From Planctomycetaceae bacterium (GTDB taxonomy: Bacteria > Planctomycetota > Planctomycetia > Planctomycetales > Planctomycetaceae), in contig OMIV01000216.1 of assembly GCA_900299185.1 (NCBI GenBank), positions 1 to 64,000 of the forward strand: DNA of 64,000 nt, read 5' to 3'. Positions 1 to 9,079 of the stretch are shown here, piece after piece. The notes under the pieces are model-generated. The model saw nothing but the letters and a program-made list of their open reading frames with translations. It was not told the DNA's origin and ran no database searches. The stretch's first letter is position 1; the number at the start of each line of letters is the position of its first letter. The position numbers and the translations under genes are program-made.

Positions 1-1
1 C

Positions 2-760
2 AATCCAAACTTCACGGTGACCACGGACGGCACAAATGGGACGGCGACGATCGACTCTGTGACGGGTGCTTGGAGCTACTCGCCAGCGGCGAACTTCCAC
101 GGCACGGATAGCTTCGTTGTGAGCGTGACTGACGACGATGGCAACACGGAAACGCAGACGATCAGCATCACGGTCACTCCGGTGAATGATCCGGGATCGT
201 TCGGCGGTAACACGAGCGGGAGTGGCGCTGAAGACGGCGGAGCGATTACGGGCACGCTGACCTTCACCGACGCCGTCGATGGAGCCACCAACCCGAACTT
301 CACAGTATCCACAGACGGCACGAACGGGACGGCGACGATCGACTCTGTGACGGGTGATTGGAGCTACTCGCCGGCGGCGAACTTCCGCGGCACGGATAGT
401 TTCGTTGTGAGCGTGACTGACGATGCTGGTAACACGGAAACGCAGACAATCAGCATTACCGTGACTCAAGTGAATGACGCGGGAACGATTGGCGGCGACA
501 TTAGCGGTACTGGGCCTTCGGGACTAGACGTGACTGGTACCTTGACCTTCACTGATGCCGCAGACGGGGCCACGAATCCGAACTTCACTGTCACGATTGA
601 TGGCACTCACGGAACTGCGGTGATTGACTCGATAACTGGCGACTGGACCTACACCCCAGACTTTGGATTCGCGGGAGTAGACAGCTTCACCGTGCAAGCC
701 ACCGACGATGACGGCAATGATGAAACGCAGGTCATCACCGTTACCGTCACTGCAACATCG
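2..760 (+). repeat. Tandem repeat array inside the giant exoprotein gene (period 288 then 285 bp)
   Basis: The codons for NPNF start at 2, 290 and 575, giving units of 96 and 95 codons. Units 1 and 2 are nearly identical at DNA level over long stretches (for example the GACGGCGACGATCGACTCTG segment near 40 and 328). Unit 3 is more diverged. The array continues upstream of the window. Confidence 0.85.
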
Positions 761-3103
761 GTGACAGTTGACGGCAGCGGAAATCTTGTCATCGATGGCG
801 GCGCCACGACGGGAGTCAACAATGCCTTCACGATCATCGTCGACGGGACAGATTTCGTGGTTACCGACGGAAATGGGAACGCGATCTTTATCGGAATTCC
901 CGGCTCAAGTGGTTCGGGTACGAATTCCGTTCGCATTCCAACCTCGGCCTTTACGAATGGGATCGTTGTCAACTCGGGCGAAGGCGATGACTCCTTGACG
1001 CTCGACTTCAGTACGAACCTCATCATTCCGGCTGCAGGTCTCACGTTTAATGGTGGGAACGGTCAGGACGAGATCGTGCTCAACAGCACGGATGCGCAAT
1101 TCACCGATGCCGTGATGGACTACACAAATCCGAATGACGGCTCGATCACGCTGTTCGGCACGAGCACTCGTTTCATCACCTACACCGGGCTCGATCCGAT
1201 CACGATCAATGGTCCGCTGATGTCGCTGACCTTCAATCTCACCGCCGGTGCCGATGACGCGACATTGTCTGATCTTGGCGGCGGGCAAGCGTTGCTTTCC
1301 GGGGCGACCTTCGAAGACACGACGTTCGACGTGCCAGTTGCCGGTGGAGCAATCACGATCAACATGCTCGGCGGAGACGACGTTCTGACGATCAGTTCGC
1401 TGGTGTTGAATGCGAATACCGACCTCACGATCAATGGTGGTAACAACTCTGACAGCGTCCATTTCAACACGGCGGGCGGTTTGGTGAACGTCGACGCTCT
1501 GACTGTGAATGCTGAAGTCATCGATCAGACGACTGCAATTACGGTAGGTGGCAACGCTTCGTTCACAACCTCGAACTCGCTGACGCTTAATAATCCGGCA
1601 AACGATTTCAATACGGTGACGGTGACTGGTGGCGGATCGGTTTCGATCGCGGATAAGAACAACTTGTCTGTGGGAGCTATTACAGGCAACGGTGTGACGA
1701 TCGCTGCTGACGATGCCCTGACATTGACGGGCTTGGTTGATGGTGGTGCTGGAGCTGTCTCGCTGTCCGCGAATCTCGACGATGCGGGTGCGGATGGATT
1801 GACGATGAATGCGGGCTCGTCCGTCGTCACGACGAATGACACGGCCTCTGCGGTCACGATCACAGTTAATACGGCTGGTGGTGCGGGGACAGGCAACGCG
1901 TCGATTCGCGGTGTCTCAGCAGGTACGACCGCCGGTCGAGTGACGATCGACGCCAATGCCGGAGCGATCACGGACGGCGATGCGAGCGCGACCAATAACA
2001 TCACTGCGGCTGACGCTGTTCTTCGCGGCTTGGCTGGAGTCGGCACGTCGGCAGATCCAATTGAAACCACGCTCAGCCGACTGGAAGCCGCAGGTAAGAC
2101 GGGTGGCGTCTTTGTTCGCGACGCAGACTCGCTGACGATCGGTGGCATCAGTGCGACGATCGGAGTGTCGACGACGACGGGCGATATCGACGTTCGCACG
2201 AACTCGGGAACGCTGACCGTCGCCGAAGACGTTTCTTCCACGTCGGGCAAGATCACGCTGACTTCGACAGACACGGCTGCGTCTGGTGATGATCTCACCG
2301 TCAATGCCGGAGTCACGATTTCGTCTGTGAGCGGAAACATCAACCTGTTGGGCGGAGATAACGTCACGCTGACGACGGGTTCGAAGGTCACGACGGCAGG
2401 AACACTCGCCATCACTGGCGACTACGGTGATGCCGATGCCGGAACTGGAACGACGATTACAGTCAACGCAGCGTTGTCGTCGGCAGCGACGACGATCACC
2501 GGCGGTACTCAGGGCGACTCGTACAACATTGGCTACCCGACCGGTTTGACCAATGTCGGAACCGTGACCATCAGCGACGCGGGTGGAACTGATGCTGTCG
2601 TGGTTACGGGAACTGCTGGCTCTGACTCACTGTTCTTCACGACCGACGCTCCGACGACTTCGGCTTACGAGCAGATTGGCCGGAACTCGGTCAGTGGCGA
2701 ACCGATCGTTGTGCCCACCAGTATCGAGTCCGTGCGACTCAATGGTGGCGACAGTCCAGACCTCTTCACGGTGCAGTCCTCGACGACGATTCCGGTTTTG
2801 ATCGACGGCGGCAATCCGGGCTACGGCGGACTGGGTGACACCTTGCTGTTGGATACCGAGAGCAAGTCGATCACGGTTGTTGCAAACGTCGTGACGGTGT
2901 CGGGACGTCAGCCGATCACCGTCACCAATATCGAGAACATGCCGTTGCTGCCGGCTGCTTCAGGCCCCGCGCAACGTTACGACTTCAATAGTCGAGTGCT
3001 CTCCGGTGATGTCTTCGTCCAGACCCCAACTCAGATCGGGTACACGGGAGTGTTGGCGAACACGCTCTATGCGACCAACCCGCTGGGATTTGGTTGGAAC
3101 TAA
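2..3103 (+). CDS. Giant secreted adhesin-like protein, 5' fragment (open at window edge, ends at in-frame TAA)
   Basis: The reading frame is open from the first bases of the window, so the true start lies upstream. Three Ig/cadherin-like repeats of about 95 residues lead (roughly nt 2-760; NPNFTV...ATIDS...W.Y.P...G.DSF...V.DD.GN.ETQ), as in tandem-95 or VCBS-type surface proteins. A long Gly/Thr/Asn/Asp-rich stretch follows (nt 760-2900) with regularly spaced short beta strands, like a filamentous-haemagglutinin beta-helix. The last 45 residues begin a domain (RYDFNS...GFGW) that recurs intact twice downstream, and TAA at 3101-3103 stops it in mid-domain. The next ORF continues in the same frame. 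Expected location is the cell surface or outside the cell. I read this as the N-terminal part of one gene with a nonsense codon or base error. Confidence 0.8.
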   Translation, partial: NPNFTVTTDGTNGTATIDSVTGAWSYSPAANFHGTDSFVVSVTDDDGNTETQTISITVTPVNDPGSFGGNTSGSGAEDGGAITGTLTFTDAVDGATNPNFTVSTDGTNGTATIDSVTGDWSYSPAANFRGTDSFVVSVTDDAGNTETQTISITVTQVNDAGTIGGDISGTGPSGLDVTGTLTFTDAADGATNPNFTVTIDGTHGTAVIDSITGDWTYTPDFGFAGVDSFTVQATDDDGNDETQVITVTVTATSVTVDGSGNLVIDGGATTGVNNAFTIIVDGTDFVVTDGNGNAIFIGIPGSSGSGTNSVRIPTSAFTNGIVVNSGEGDDSLTLDFSTNLIIPAAGLTFNGGNGQDEIVLNSTDAQFTDAVMDYTNPNDGSITLFGTSTRFITYTGLDPITINGPLMSLTFNLTAGADDATLSDLGGGQALLSGATFEDTTFDVPVAGGAITINMLGGDDVLTISSLVLNANTDLTINGGNNSDSVHFNTAGGLVNVDALTVNAEVIDQTTAITVGGNASFTTSNSLTLNNPANDFNTVTVTGGGSVSIADKNNLSVGAITGNGVTIAADDALTLTGLVDGGAGAVSLSANLDDAGADGLTMNAGSSVVTTNDTASAVTITVNTAGGAGTGNASIRGVSAGTTAGRVTIDANAGAITDGDASATNNITAADAVLRGLAGVGTSADPIETTLSRLEAAGKTGGVFVRDADSLTIGGISATIGVSTTTGDIDVRTNSGTLTVAEDVSSTSGKITLTSTDTAASGDDLTVNAGVTISSVSGNINLLGGDNVTLTTGSKVTTAGTLAITGDYGDADAGTGTTITVNAALSSAATTITGGTQGDSYNIGYPTGLTNVGTVTISDAGGTDAVVVTGTAGSDSLFFTTDAPTTSAYEQIGRNSVSGEPIVVPTSIESVRLNGGDSPDLFTVQSSTTIPVLIDGGNPGYGGLGDTLLLDTESKSITVVANVVTVSGRQPITVTNIENMPLLPAASGPAQRYDFNSRVLSGDVFVQTPTQIGYTGVLANTLYATNPLGFGWN

Positions 3104-3106
3104 GTC

Positions 3107-5527
3107 TTGGAACCAGTGAAAGGCGGAACCAACAACGACGCCGACGCCAACTTGGTGAATGACGGCCACATGTGGACTCCGTCACTCGCGAGCGATTATC
3201 CGAAGTTCACGGCTACTACAGGCAATGGTTGGGTCCAAGCGACCGTCGCTTACGGTCATCCTTCGCTCGGGATGGATGGATTGCGAATCGTCAACGCGGA
3301 TACCAATGAGATCCTCGTCGCGAACCTTTCCACCGATGCCGGCGAGTCTGATCACGTGACGGTCTACGTGCTCGTCACAGATGGCACGCTCGATCTGCGG
3401 TTCGAAGATCCCGTCACCAGTCGCATGATCGTGATTGATGGCATCGACATTCGACCGGCGGCTCTCTTCACGATGGGCAGCACGACATCGACCGGCACTC
3501 TCGACGCAGATGGTACGACCATCGACTCGTTCGTGATTGCAGGGGCTCCGGCCAACAGCTTGATCACTGTCGAAGGTGGATTGGGCACGATTACCAATGT
3601 GGACGAAGACCCGCAGATGGACGGGATTCAGATTGCGACCGACTCGGACGGCCAAGCAATTCTGACAGTGCGACGTCCGACCAAGGCTGGTAGCAGCGTC
3701 ATCAGCCTCAGTGCGGCGACGGGTGAAGCCAGCGGCATCGTGTTGATTGACTATGGCACGGTCACGGCTCGTAACTTTGACTTCAATAACCAGCTCACTC
3801 CGACTTCGGTCTCGCCAACTTACGATCCGATCAGCGCCGGCAACACGGACGGTTATCGAGGCGTGCTGACGACGGACTTGTATTCAACGACAGCGGGCTT
3901 TGGCTGGTTGGCCAAGCCTGATAGTTACTCGATCAGTCCAGCCTTGGGTGGCACGTTGAGTGACCTCGTCAGCGACGGTCATCGCGGTAGTTCCAGCGGA
4001 ACGTTCCGAGTGGACTTGGCGAACGGCACTTACGAAGTCCACCTCTACATGGGCGACGGTGCTGACCATCAGGGTGTGAGCGTGGTGGCCAATGGCACGA
4101 CGGTGTTGAGCAAGCAACCGTTGGCTCGCAACACGATCTTCGATCATGCCTTTACCGTGACTGTGAGCAACGGCCAGCTCGATCTGACCTTCAGTCACAA
4201 CGATGGCTCGTTCAACGATCCTCACTGGGTCATCAATGGCATTGAGATCCGTAATGCGTCGACCGTTGGTGCCTTCACACCGAGCAACGTGGGATCGGTA
4301 CCGGCTGATGGTTCGACACTGACAACCATCACCGCAACTGCTCCGTTGACGCTGCCCAATGGCTCGTTGGTCACGGTGTCTTCGACGCAGGGTACGATCA
4401 TCACCGCCGATGCCAGCAGCGGCATGGCCGGGACTCAAGTTGCTGTTGTTGCTGGCAGCGTCAGCTTCCAGATCAAGTCGCCGCTAACAGCGGGGACTCC
4501 GACTGTCGACTTCCGAGCGATCGATGGATCGGCTCACACAGCCGTTACGAATTCAGCCTTCCTCACCTTCACGGTGCCTGGTGGTGGAGCAGGTGTGGCT
4601 CGTCGCTTCGACTTCAATCGAGGCTTCTCGACGGACACGATGTCGGCCACAGCCGCTGGTTTCACGGGCGTGTTGACGAACAACACGAACCCAGCCGCCG
4701 ATGGTTATGGATGGGTGAGTCAGCCAAGCGGATTCTCAAGTCCATACGATCCAACCGGAGTGACAACGGTCGCTCTGTTCCGCGACGGTCATCAAGGTCA
4801 GACCGGCACAACGGGCACCTTCAAGGTGTTGGCTGCTGCTGCGACGAGCTACGACGTTAGAGCATACGTGGGACAGTACGGTCTGACGCTCGACCAGGTG
4901 CGAGTCACCGTCGAAGGTCAATCGGCTGTTACCGCACCGTCGACGAATTGGGATCAATTCACTGCGGTGACGGTGAGCGGCGCGGTGGATGTCGACAACG
5001 ATGGCTTCATCAGCATCAGCTTTGCCGATGCAGGCGGCCAAACCACGGGTTGGGCAGTGGTTGGACTTGAGATCGCCAAGACTTCCGACGGACTGCCACC
5101 GGCCACCAACATTGAAGCGACTCAGGTTGCTCCAGCAGGTTCGGCGGCGGTGTTGAGTTCCGCTGAGTTGGCGACTGTCCTGCAAGCTGCGAAGAGCATC
5201 GTTGCGGCTGGCAATCTCAGTTCGACTCAGTTGGCGGCGTTGAATTCGGCTGCGGTTGTGATCACGGACCTCAACGGAACGCGAGCACTCGGACGAACGA
5301 CTGGCTCACTGATCGAGATCGACGATGACGCTCAAGGTTTGGGTTGGAGCACTGCTCTCAACGAAGTCGCCGCTGGTGACTACGACTTGCTGACGGTGTT
5401 GGCTCACGAGCTTGGTCACGTCATCGGACTGGAACACTCCGACGAGGGTGTGATGGCTCCGACGCTGGCACCGAGCGAGCGTCAGATCGACGACGTCTTC
5501 AGCCTCGGGCTGGATTCGCTGTTGTAA
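3107..5527 (+). CDS. Giant secreted protein, 3' fragment with C-terminal metzincin-like metalloprotease
   Basis: Same frame as the preceding fragment, separated only by TAA plus one codon. The only start available near the 5' end is a TTG with no ribosome binding site, so independent translation is doubtful. It contains the rest of domain copy 1 (to about nt 3470), complete copy 2 (about 3767-4260, RNFDFNN...GFGW...DGH) and copy 3 (about 4600-5095, RRFDFNR...GYGW...DGH), each resembling a carbohydrate-binding malectin-like jelly roll. The C-terminus carries HELGHVIGLEHSDEGVM (about residues 768-784), the zinc-binding HExxHxxGxxH plus downstream Met of matrixin-like metzincins. The whole protein would be a cell-surface or secreted adhesin/protease. 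The domain reading is good; substrate unknown. Confidence 0.75.
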   Translation: MEPVKGGTNNDADANLVNDGHMWTPSLASDYPKFTATTGNGWVQATVAYGHPSLGMDGLRIVNADTNEILVANLSTDAGESDHVTVYVLVTDGTLDLRFEDPVTSRMIVIDGIDIRPAALFTMGSTTSTGTLDADGTTIDSFVIAGAPANSLITVEGGLGTITNVDEDPQMDGIQIATDSDGQAILTVRRPTKAGSSVISLSAATGEASGIVLIDYGTVTARNFDFNNQLTPTSVSPTYDPISAGNTDGYRGVLTTDLYSTTAGFGWLAKPDSYSISPALGGTLSDLVSDGHRGSSSGTFRVDLANGTYEVHLYMGDGADHQGVSVVANGTTVLSKQPLARNTIFDHAFTVTVSNGQLDLTFSHNDGSFNDPHWVINGIEIRNASTVGAFTPSNVGSVPADGSTLTTITATAPLTLPNGSLVTVSSTQGTIITADASSGMAGTQVAVVAGSVSFQIKSPLTAGTPTVDFRAIDGSAHTAVTNSAFLTFTVPGGGAGVARRFDFNRGFSTDTMSATAAGFTGVLTNNTNPAADGYGWVSQPSGFSSPYDPTGVTTVALFRDGHQGQTGTTGTFKVLAAAATSYDVRAYVGQYGLTLDQVRVTVEGQSAVTAPSTNWDQFTAVTVSGAVDVDNDGFISISFADAGGQTTGWAVVGLEIAKTSDGLPPATNIEATQVAPAGSAAVLSSAELATVLQAAKSIVAAGNLSSTQLAALNSAAVVITDLNGTRALGRTTGSLIEIDDDAQGLGWSTALNEVAAGDYDLLTVLAHELGHVIGLEHSDEGVMAPTLAPSERQIDDVFSLGLDSLL

Positions 5528-5829
5528 GAACGAGTACGCGTAACTCTCCCCTCGCCCCAATGGGGAGAGGGGCCGATGGAACAGAGTCGGAAATCTGACG
5601 ATTTCGCCTACGAGAGCTTGTCGCTGCCGACTTCCAAAATCTCCGTGAGCTTGATGTCGTGACTGCGGCATCAAGCTCGCGTTGTTTCAGGGCGATGCTC
5701 GCTGTACCCATTGAGCGTGCTCGCAATCAACGTTTGCAGAGACTGCCAGAACCGCAACACTCTGCCTGCTCACCGCCGGTGATTTCGGCAACTTCTTATT
5801 ACCTCTTTCAGCACAAGGATGTCCGCAGC
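5528..5829. other. Gap without a recognised gene
   Basis: About 300 bases between the protease fragment and the next gene. It contains the GC-rich hairpin at 5548-5572. An ORF runs through its second half in frame with the 90-residue gene, but its composition gives no support for coding before the ATG at 5830. Confidence 0.6.
5548..5572 (+). terminator. GC-rich hairpin after the protease gene (terminator or repeat)
   Basis: CCCCTCGCCCC at 5548-5558 pairs with GGGGAGAGGGG at 5562-5572 across an AAT loop, 11 bp with one mismatch. It starts 21 bp after the stop. There is no T-run, so it may be an intergenic palindromic repeat rather than an intrinsic terminator. Confidence 0.4.
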
Positions 5830-6102
5830 ATGGCATTGGATGACTACACCGCGCACCAGCAAAAGATCATTAAGCGATACTACGAGAATCGCGACGACAT
5901 CGACGCACAACGTCTGCAAGAACTCGTCACGAACTTGTATCTGTCTGAAGGCAAGAAACGCGAAAAGCTGTGGGTGCAAGTTGAAGAAACGCTGACGCGA
6001 CTGAAGGTCCCGGCGTATCGCATCAAGAATGTCATGGAGACCAAAGACGTCGAAGTCTTCGCCTTGCTAGTTCAAGACATGGCTGGCAAAGGCAAGCTCT
6101 GA
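5830..6102 (+). CDS. Small conserved-looking protein of unknown function, 90 aa
   Basis: Start chosen at ATG 5830 (MALDDYTAHQQKIIKRYY), with AAGGA at 5815-5819 as a plausible ribosome binding site; the frame is open further upstream but that part looks non-coding. The product is soluble, charged and predicted mostly helical, with many Lys/Glu/Gln and no signal peptide, membrane segment or cysteine cluster. The C-terminal half (VEETLTRLKVPAYRIKNVME) could be a helical hairpin. I do not recognise a family. It stands alone between the exoprotein and a peroxiredoxin-like gene, so context gives no role. Confidence 0.65.
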   Translation: MALDDYTAHQQKIIKRYYENRDDIDAQRLQELVTNLYLSEGKKREKLWVQVEETLTRLKVPAYRIKNVMETKDVEVFALLVQDMAGKGKL

Positions 6103-6253
6103 TAGCGCGACGATGTCGAAGTCTGTTTGATGCCGAGCGGGCTCCAATCTCAAACTGATCGGCACTGCGATGTCGACACTCTGAAACTCAGCAGACTGTG
6201 TGGGCCGTCTGGCGAGGTCTCATGCATCTCGCGTCTTTCTACGGAGGCCAGTT

Positions 6254-6805
6254 ATGGAGACGGCTTGCTCGCGACTGGCGGTTGGTTCCGTCGCACCGGA
6301 TGCCGAGTTGAAAGATCACTCGGGGCAAACGGTGCGACTGTCGGCGTTGTGGCAGCAGCGAACTTTGGTGCTCGTCTTCATCCGGCATTTGGGTTGCCCG
6401 CTGTGTCGTGCTCATTGCATCGAACTTCGAGATGACTTCTCGAAGTTCGAGCACGCCCATGTGGAATTGGTCGTGATTGCGATGGGCGCGGTGCCTGAAG
6501 TCGCTGCGTTTCGAGCGGGCTTAGGGCTGCCGTTTCGGATGCTGGCGGATATCGAACAGGTGTCGTATCGGCTGTATGAGTTACCGCGTGGTCGATTGGG
6601 TTCGGTGGCTGGTCCGCGAGTTTGGTGGCAAGGTCTGAAGGCCATCCTGAGTTTCGGAGCGGGGCGGATTATTGGCGATCCGATGCAACTGCCGGGCTCG
6701 TTTGTCATCGATCGAGACGGGATCATTCGGCAGGCTCATCATGCGGCGAACTCTGCCGATTGGTTGTCGACCGAGGCTATGCTGGATGCTGTGCGACGCG
6801 GCTGA
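6254..6805 (+). CDS. Peroxiredoxin-like (AhpC/TSA-type) thioredoxin-fold protein
   Basis: Start at ATG 6254, preceded by GGAGG at 6243-6247, is far better than the longer upstream frame. The 183-residue product has a thioredoxin-like N-terminus (GSVAPDAELKDHSGQTVRLS), a hydrophobic strand LVLVFIRH and a redox motif GCPLCRAHC (Cys48, Cys51, Cys55), then PGSFVIDRDGIIRQAHH, the typical late strand of AhpC/TSA and SelL-type redoxins. It probably reduces peroxides or disulfides in the cytoplasm; no signal peptide is evident. The three closely spaced cysteines fit the peroxiredoxin-like family 2 better than a classical 2-Cys peroxiredoxin. Not obviously in an operon. Confidence 0.8.
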   Translation: METACSRLAVGSVAPDAELKDHSGQTVRLSALWQQRTLVLVFIRHLGCPLCRAHCIELRDDFSKFEHAHVELVVIAMGAVPEVAAFRAGLGLPFRMLADIEQVSYRLYELPRGRLGSVAGPRVWWQGLKAILSFGAGRIIGDPMQLPGSFVIDRDGIIRQAHHAANSADWLSTEAMLDAVRRG

Positions 6806-6922
6806 GTCGTCAATCGTTGCGACCGACGAAAGATCATCTGGGGCAGATTAGCTGCGGGCAGTTAGCATCGTTGTCAGTTCAAGGGGCCGCTTACCCTGAT
6901 TTCAAACCACGCGAGACCAATC

Positions 6923-7870
6923 ATGCCAGCCGAAGACTTTGAAGCGTTGTGTGCTCAAGCGCGGTCAGCCGTGCAAGATCGTCAGCTCGACACAGCCATC
7001 GGTTTGTTTCAGCGAGCACTGACGATTGCCCCGGACGATGCCACGGCTCACGACGGATTGGCCACGGCCTACGTCCTGGCCGAAGACTTTGACCATGCGA
7101 TCGAACACTTTGAGAAGATCACGTTGCTGAAGCCGCGAGATCCAAAGGCGTATGTGAATCTCGGGGCGCTCTACAACCTCAAGAAGGACTATCAGAACGC
7201 GGCGACGGTGTTGCGAAAGGCCGTGCAGCGCAACACCAAGTCGGCGGATGCGTACTACAACCTCGGTATTGCCGAGAAGGGCCAGCATCAATTGGCCTTA
7301 GCAATGTCGGCTTATCGAGAATGCCTGAAGCTCAAGCCCGAGATGACTGAGGCTCATGTCAACTTGGCGAACTGCTTCGTCGAACAGAAGAACTACAAGA
7401 AGGCGATCGAGCATTATGAACTCGCGCTGCGACATCGTCCTGATTTTGGTTCGGCCAAACGAGGTCTCAATCACGTCAAGACGTTGATGGCGAACGAGAA
7501 GGATTCAGCGGCTCCGTTTGGTCGGTTGGTCGATACCGAACGGCTCGATCGGAATGCGGCGACGGCAGCTAATGCCCGAGAGTTGTCGGACGATGAACGC
7601 TTCGAGGACCGGCAGTTCTTAATGTTGGAGCTTGCTGATGCTCTTGATGCCGCCGAGAAGTTCTGGTTGCACGTTCGCGACCATCTCGAACCCGCGTTGC
7701 TGCAGGTCGGAAAAGTCCTAAGTCACGATGCGGATAACCGAGGCGCGGTGATGGATGCTGCGGATGACTTTCATGAGTCCTTGAAGTTCGCGAACTCCAT
7801 CTACGAGCGAATCGACAACAGCCGCCTCTCGCTCAAAGAGCACGAGTACGAGATGCAAGCGGCAAAATGA
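6923..7870 (+). CDS. Tetratricopeptide-repeat protein
   Basis: 315 residues. Residues about 10-190 hold at least four to five TPR units with the W/Y-G-A-P-type spacing (AIGLFQRALTIAPDDATAHD, AIEHFEKITLLKPRDPKAYV, ALAMSAYRECLKLKPEMTEA, AIEHYELALRHRPDF). The C-terminal third is acidic, helical and without TPRs (YEMQAAK end). No signal peptide or transmembrane segment, so it is likely a cytoplasmic scaffold for protein interactions. Partner unknown. It ends 79 bp before lgt on the same strand and could be co-transcribed. Confidence 0.85.
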   Translation: MPAEDFEALCAQARSAVQDRQLDTAIGLFQRALTIAPDDATAHDGLATAYVLAEDFDHAIEHFEKITLLKPRDPKAYVNLGALYNLKKDYQNAATVLRKAVQRNTKSADAYYNLGIAEKGQHQLALAMSAYRECLKLKPEMTEAHVNLANCFVEQKNYKKAIEHYELALRHRPDFGSAKRGLNHVKTLMANEKDSAAPFGRLVDTERLDRNAATAANARELSDDERFEDRQFLMLELADALDAAEKFWLHVRDHLEPALLQVGKVLSHDADNRGAVMDAADDFHESLKFANSIYERIDNSRLSLKEHEYEMQAAK

Positions 7871-7949
7871 TTTGGAGTGGTCTGTGACACCGTGTGTTAT
7901 GGATGACCTGCGAGACCACTTCCTTTTGACCCATCCTGAGTGAGCAGAC

Positions 7950-9008
7950 ATGCGACAGGTTCTCTTTGAGATTCCGCTGAAAAGTCCTTGGCACCTGAGC
8001 CCGTTCGGCGATGTGCCCGGATTTGGCTTTGGGCTCGTGCTGCTGGTGTGGCTGGTCTGGGGCGGATTCTCGCTGTACCGCGATTGGAAGATGGCGACTC
8101 TTCCTCGTAACGAGTTGATGCAGTCGTTGATCTTCTTTCTCGCGATGGCTGGAGTAATTATTGCAGCGCCGCACTATGCGCCGGTCGAACATCTGCCCGT
8201 CTTTGGTTACGGAGCGATGCTGGTCGTCGGAGCGGGGCTGTCGGGCTTTACGGCGTCTCAACGCATCAAGCTCGTCGGTGGAGAACCCAAGATTGCTTGG
8301 GATCTGACCGTCATGCTGATCCTGACGGGCGTGGTTGGGTCGCGAATTTTTTATCTGATCCAGAAACGCGAGCAGGTCTTTGCTCACTGCACCAATCTGT
8401 TCGAAGTCTTGAAGGCGATCGTCAATCTGCCCGACGGCGGTCTGGTGTTGTATGGCGGTTTGATCTTGGGCTCGGCGACTTATGTTTGGCTGTGTCGCAA
8501 GCACGGACTGGATGCGTTGAAGGTCGGAGACGCGGTCGTGCCGGCTGTCTTTGTCGGTGAGGCTTGCGGTCGCATTGGTTGCTTCCTCAATGGCTGTTGC
8601 TTCGGCGATGCGTGCTCGTTGCCGTGGGGCGTCCAGTTCCCGCGCGACAGTGTGCCGTGGACGGCGCTCGAAAACCGAGGCTTCCTCTTGCCGATCGCCG
8701 AGGCGACTTATCCGCTGCATCCGACTCAGCTTTATAGCGCGATCAACGCGCTCGTGTTGGCGGGCATCACAGCGATCTATTACCGCTATCGAGCAGGCAA
8801 GGGTTCGGTGTTGGCGCTGGCGATCATGGCTTATGCGGTCTCGCGAAGTTGCCTGGAGATTCTGCGAGGCGACGAGTTTGGCCAGTTCGGGACCGGTCTG
8901 ACGATCGCTCAGTGTGTGAGCATCATCGTGTTCATAGCTGGAGCGGGTTTGGCGGTGTGGAGTTGGAGGCATTCGGAACGAGGGCTACAGTCCGCCGCCT
9001 CTTCTTGA
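7950..9008 (+). CDS. lgt: Prolipoprotein diacylglyceryl transferase
   Basis: 352-residue polytopic inner-membrane protein with about seven hydrophobic segments. It carries the Lgt signature GRIGCFLNGCCFG and the downstream HPTQLYSA motif, where family members have a catalytic His/Arg/Asn set. The Cys-rich variant of the signature (in place of GNFINGE) is common outside proteobacteria. The enzyme transfers diacylglycerol from phosphatidylglycerol to the lipobox cysteine of prolipoproteins, the first step of lipoprotein maturation. The window holds several lipobox proteins that would be its substrates. It is slightly longer than E. coli Lgt, with extra length at the N-terminus. Confidence 0.93.
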   Translation: MRQVLFEIPLKSPWHLSPFGDVPGFGFGLVLLVWLVWGGFSLYRDWKMATLPRNELMQSLIFFLAMAGVIIAAPHYAPVEHLPVFGYGAMLVVGAGLSGFTASQRIKLVGGEPKIAWDLTVMLILTGVVGSRIFYLIQKREQVFAHCTNLFEVLKAIVNLPDGGLVLYGGLILGSATYVWLCRKHGLDALKVGDAVVPAVFVGEACGRIGCFLNGCCFGDACSLPWGVQFPRDSVPWTALENRGFLLPIAEATYPLHPTQLYSAINALVLAGITAIYYRYRAGKGSVLALAIMAYAVSRSCLEILRGDEFGQFGTGLTIAQCVSIIVFIAGAGLAVWSWRHSERGLQSAASS

Positions 9009-9079
9009 GCACTTTCATCCTTCTCGGATGGCGGGATCATCCCGCAATGTCTCTTATCACCTCCAGCCGTTGAGCCGCC

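Noticed and set aside
649-2415. Long antisense ORFs opposite the giant exoprotein gene
   Set aside because: They mirror the codon periodicity of a repetitive GC-rich gene and have no starts, motifs or composition of real proteins.
5659-5829. Upstream extension of the 90-residue gene
   Set aside because: The ATG at 5830 has a plausible ribosome binding site and the upstream codons look non-coding.
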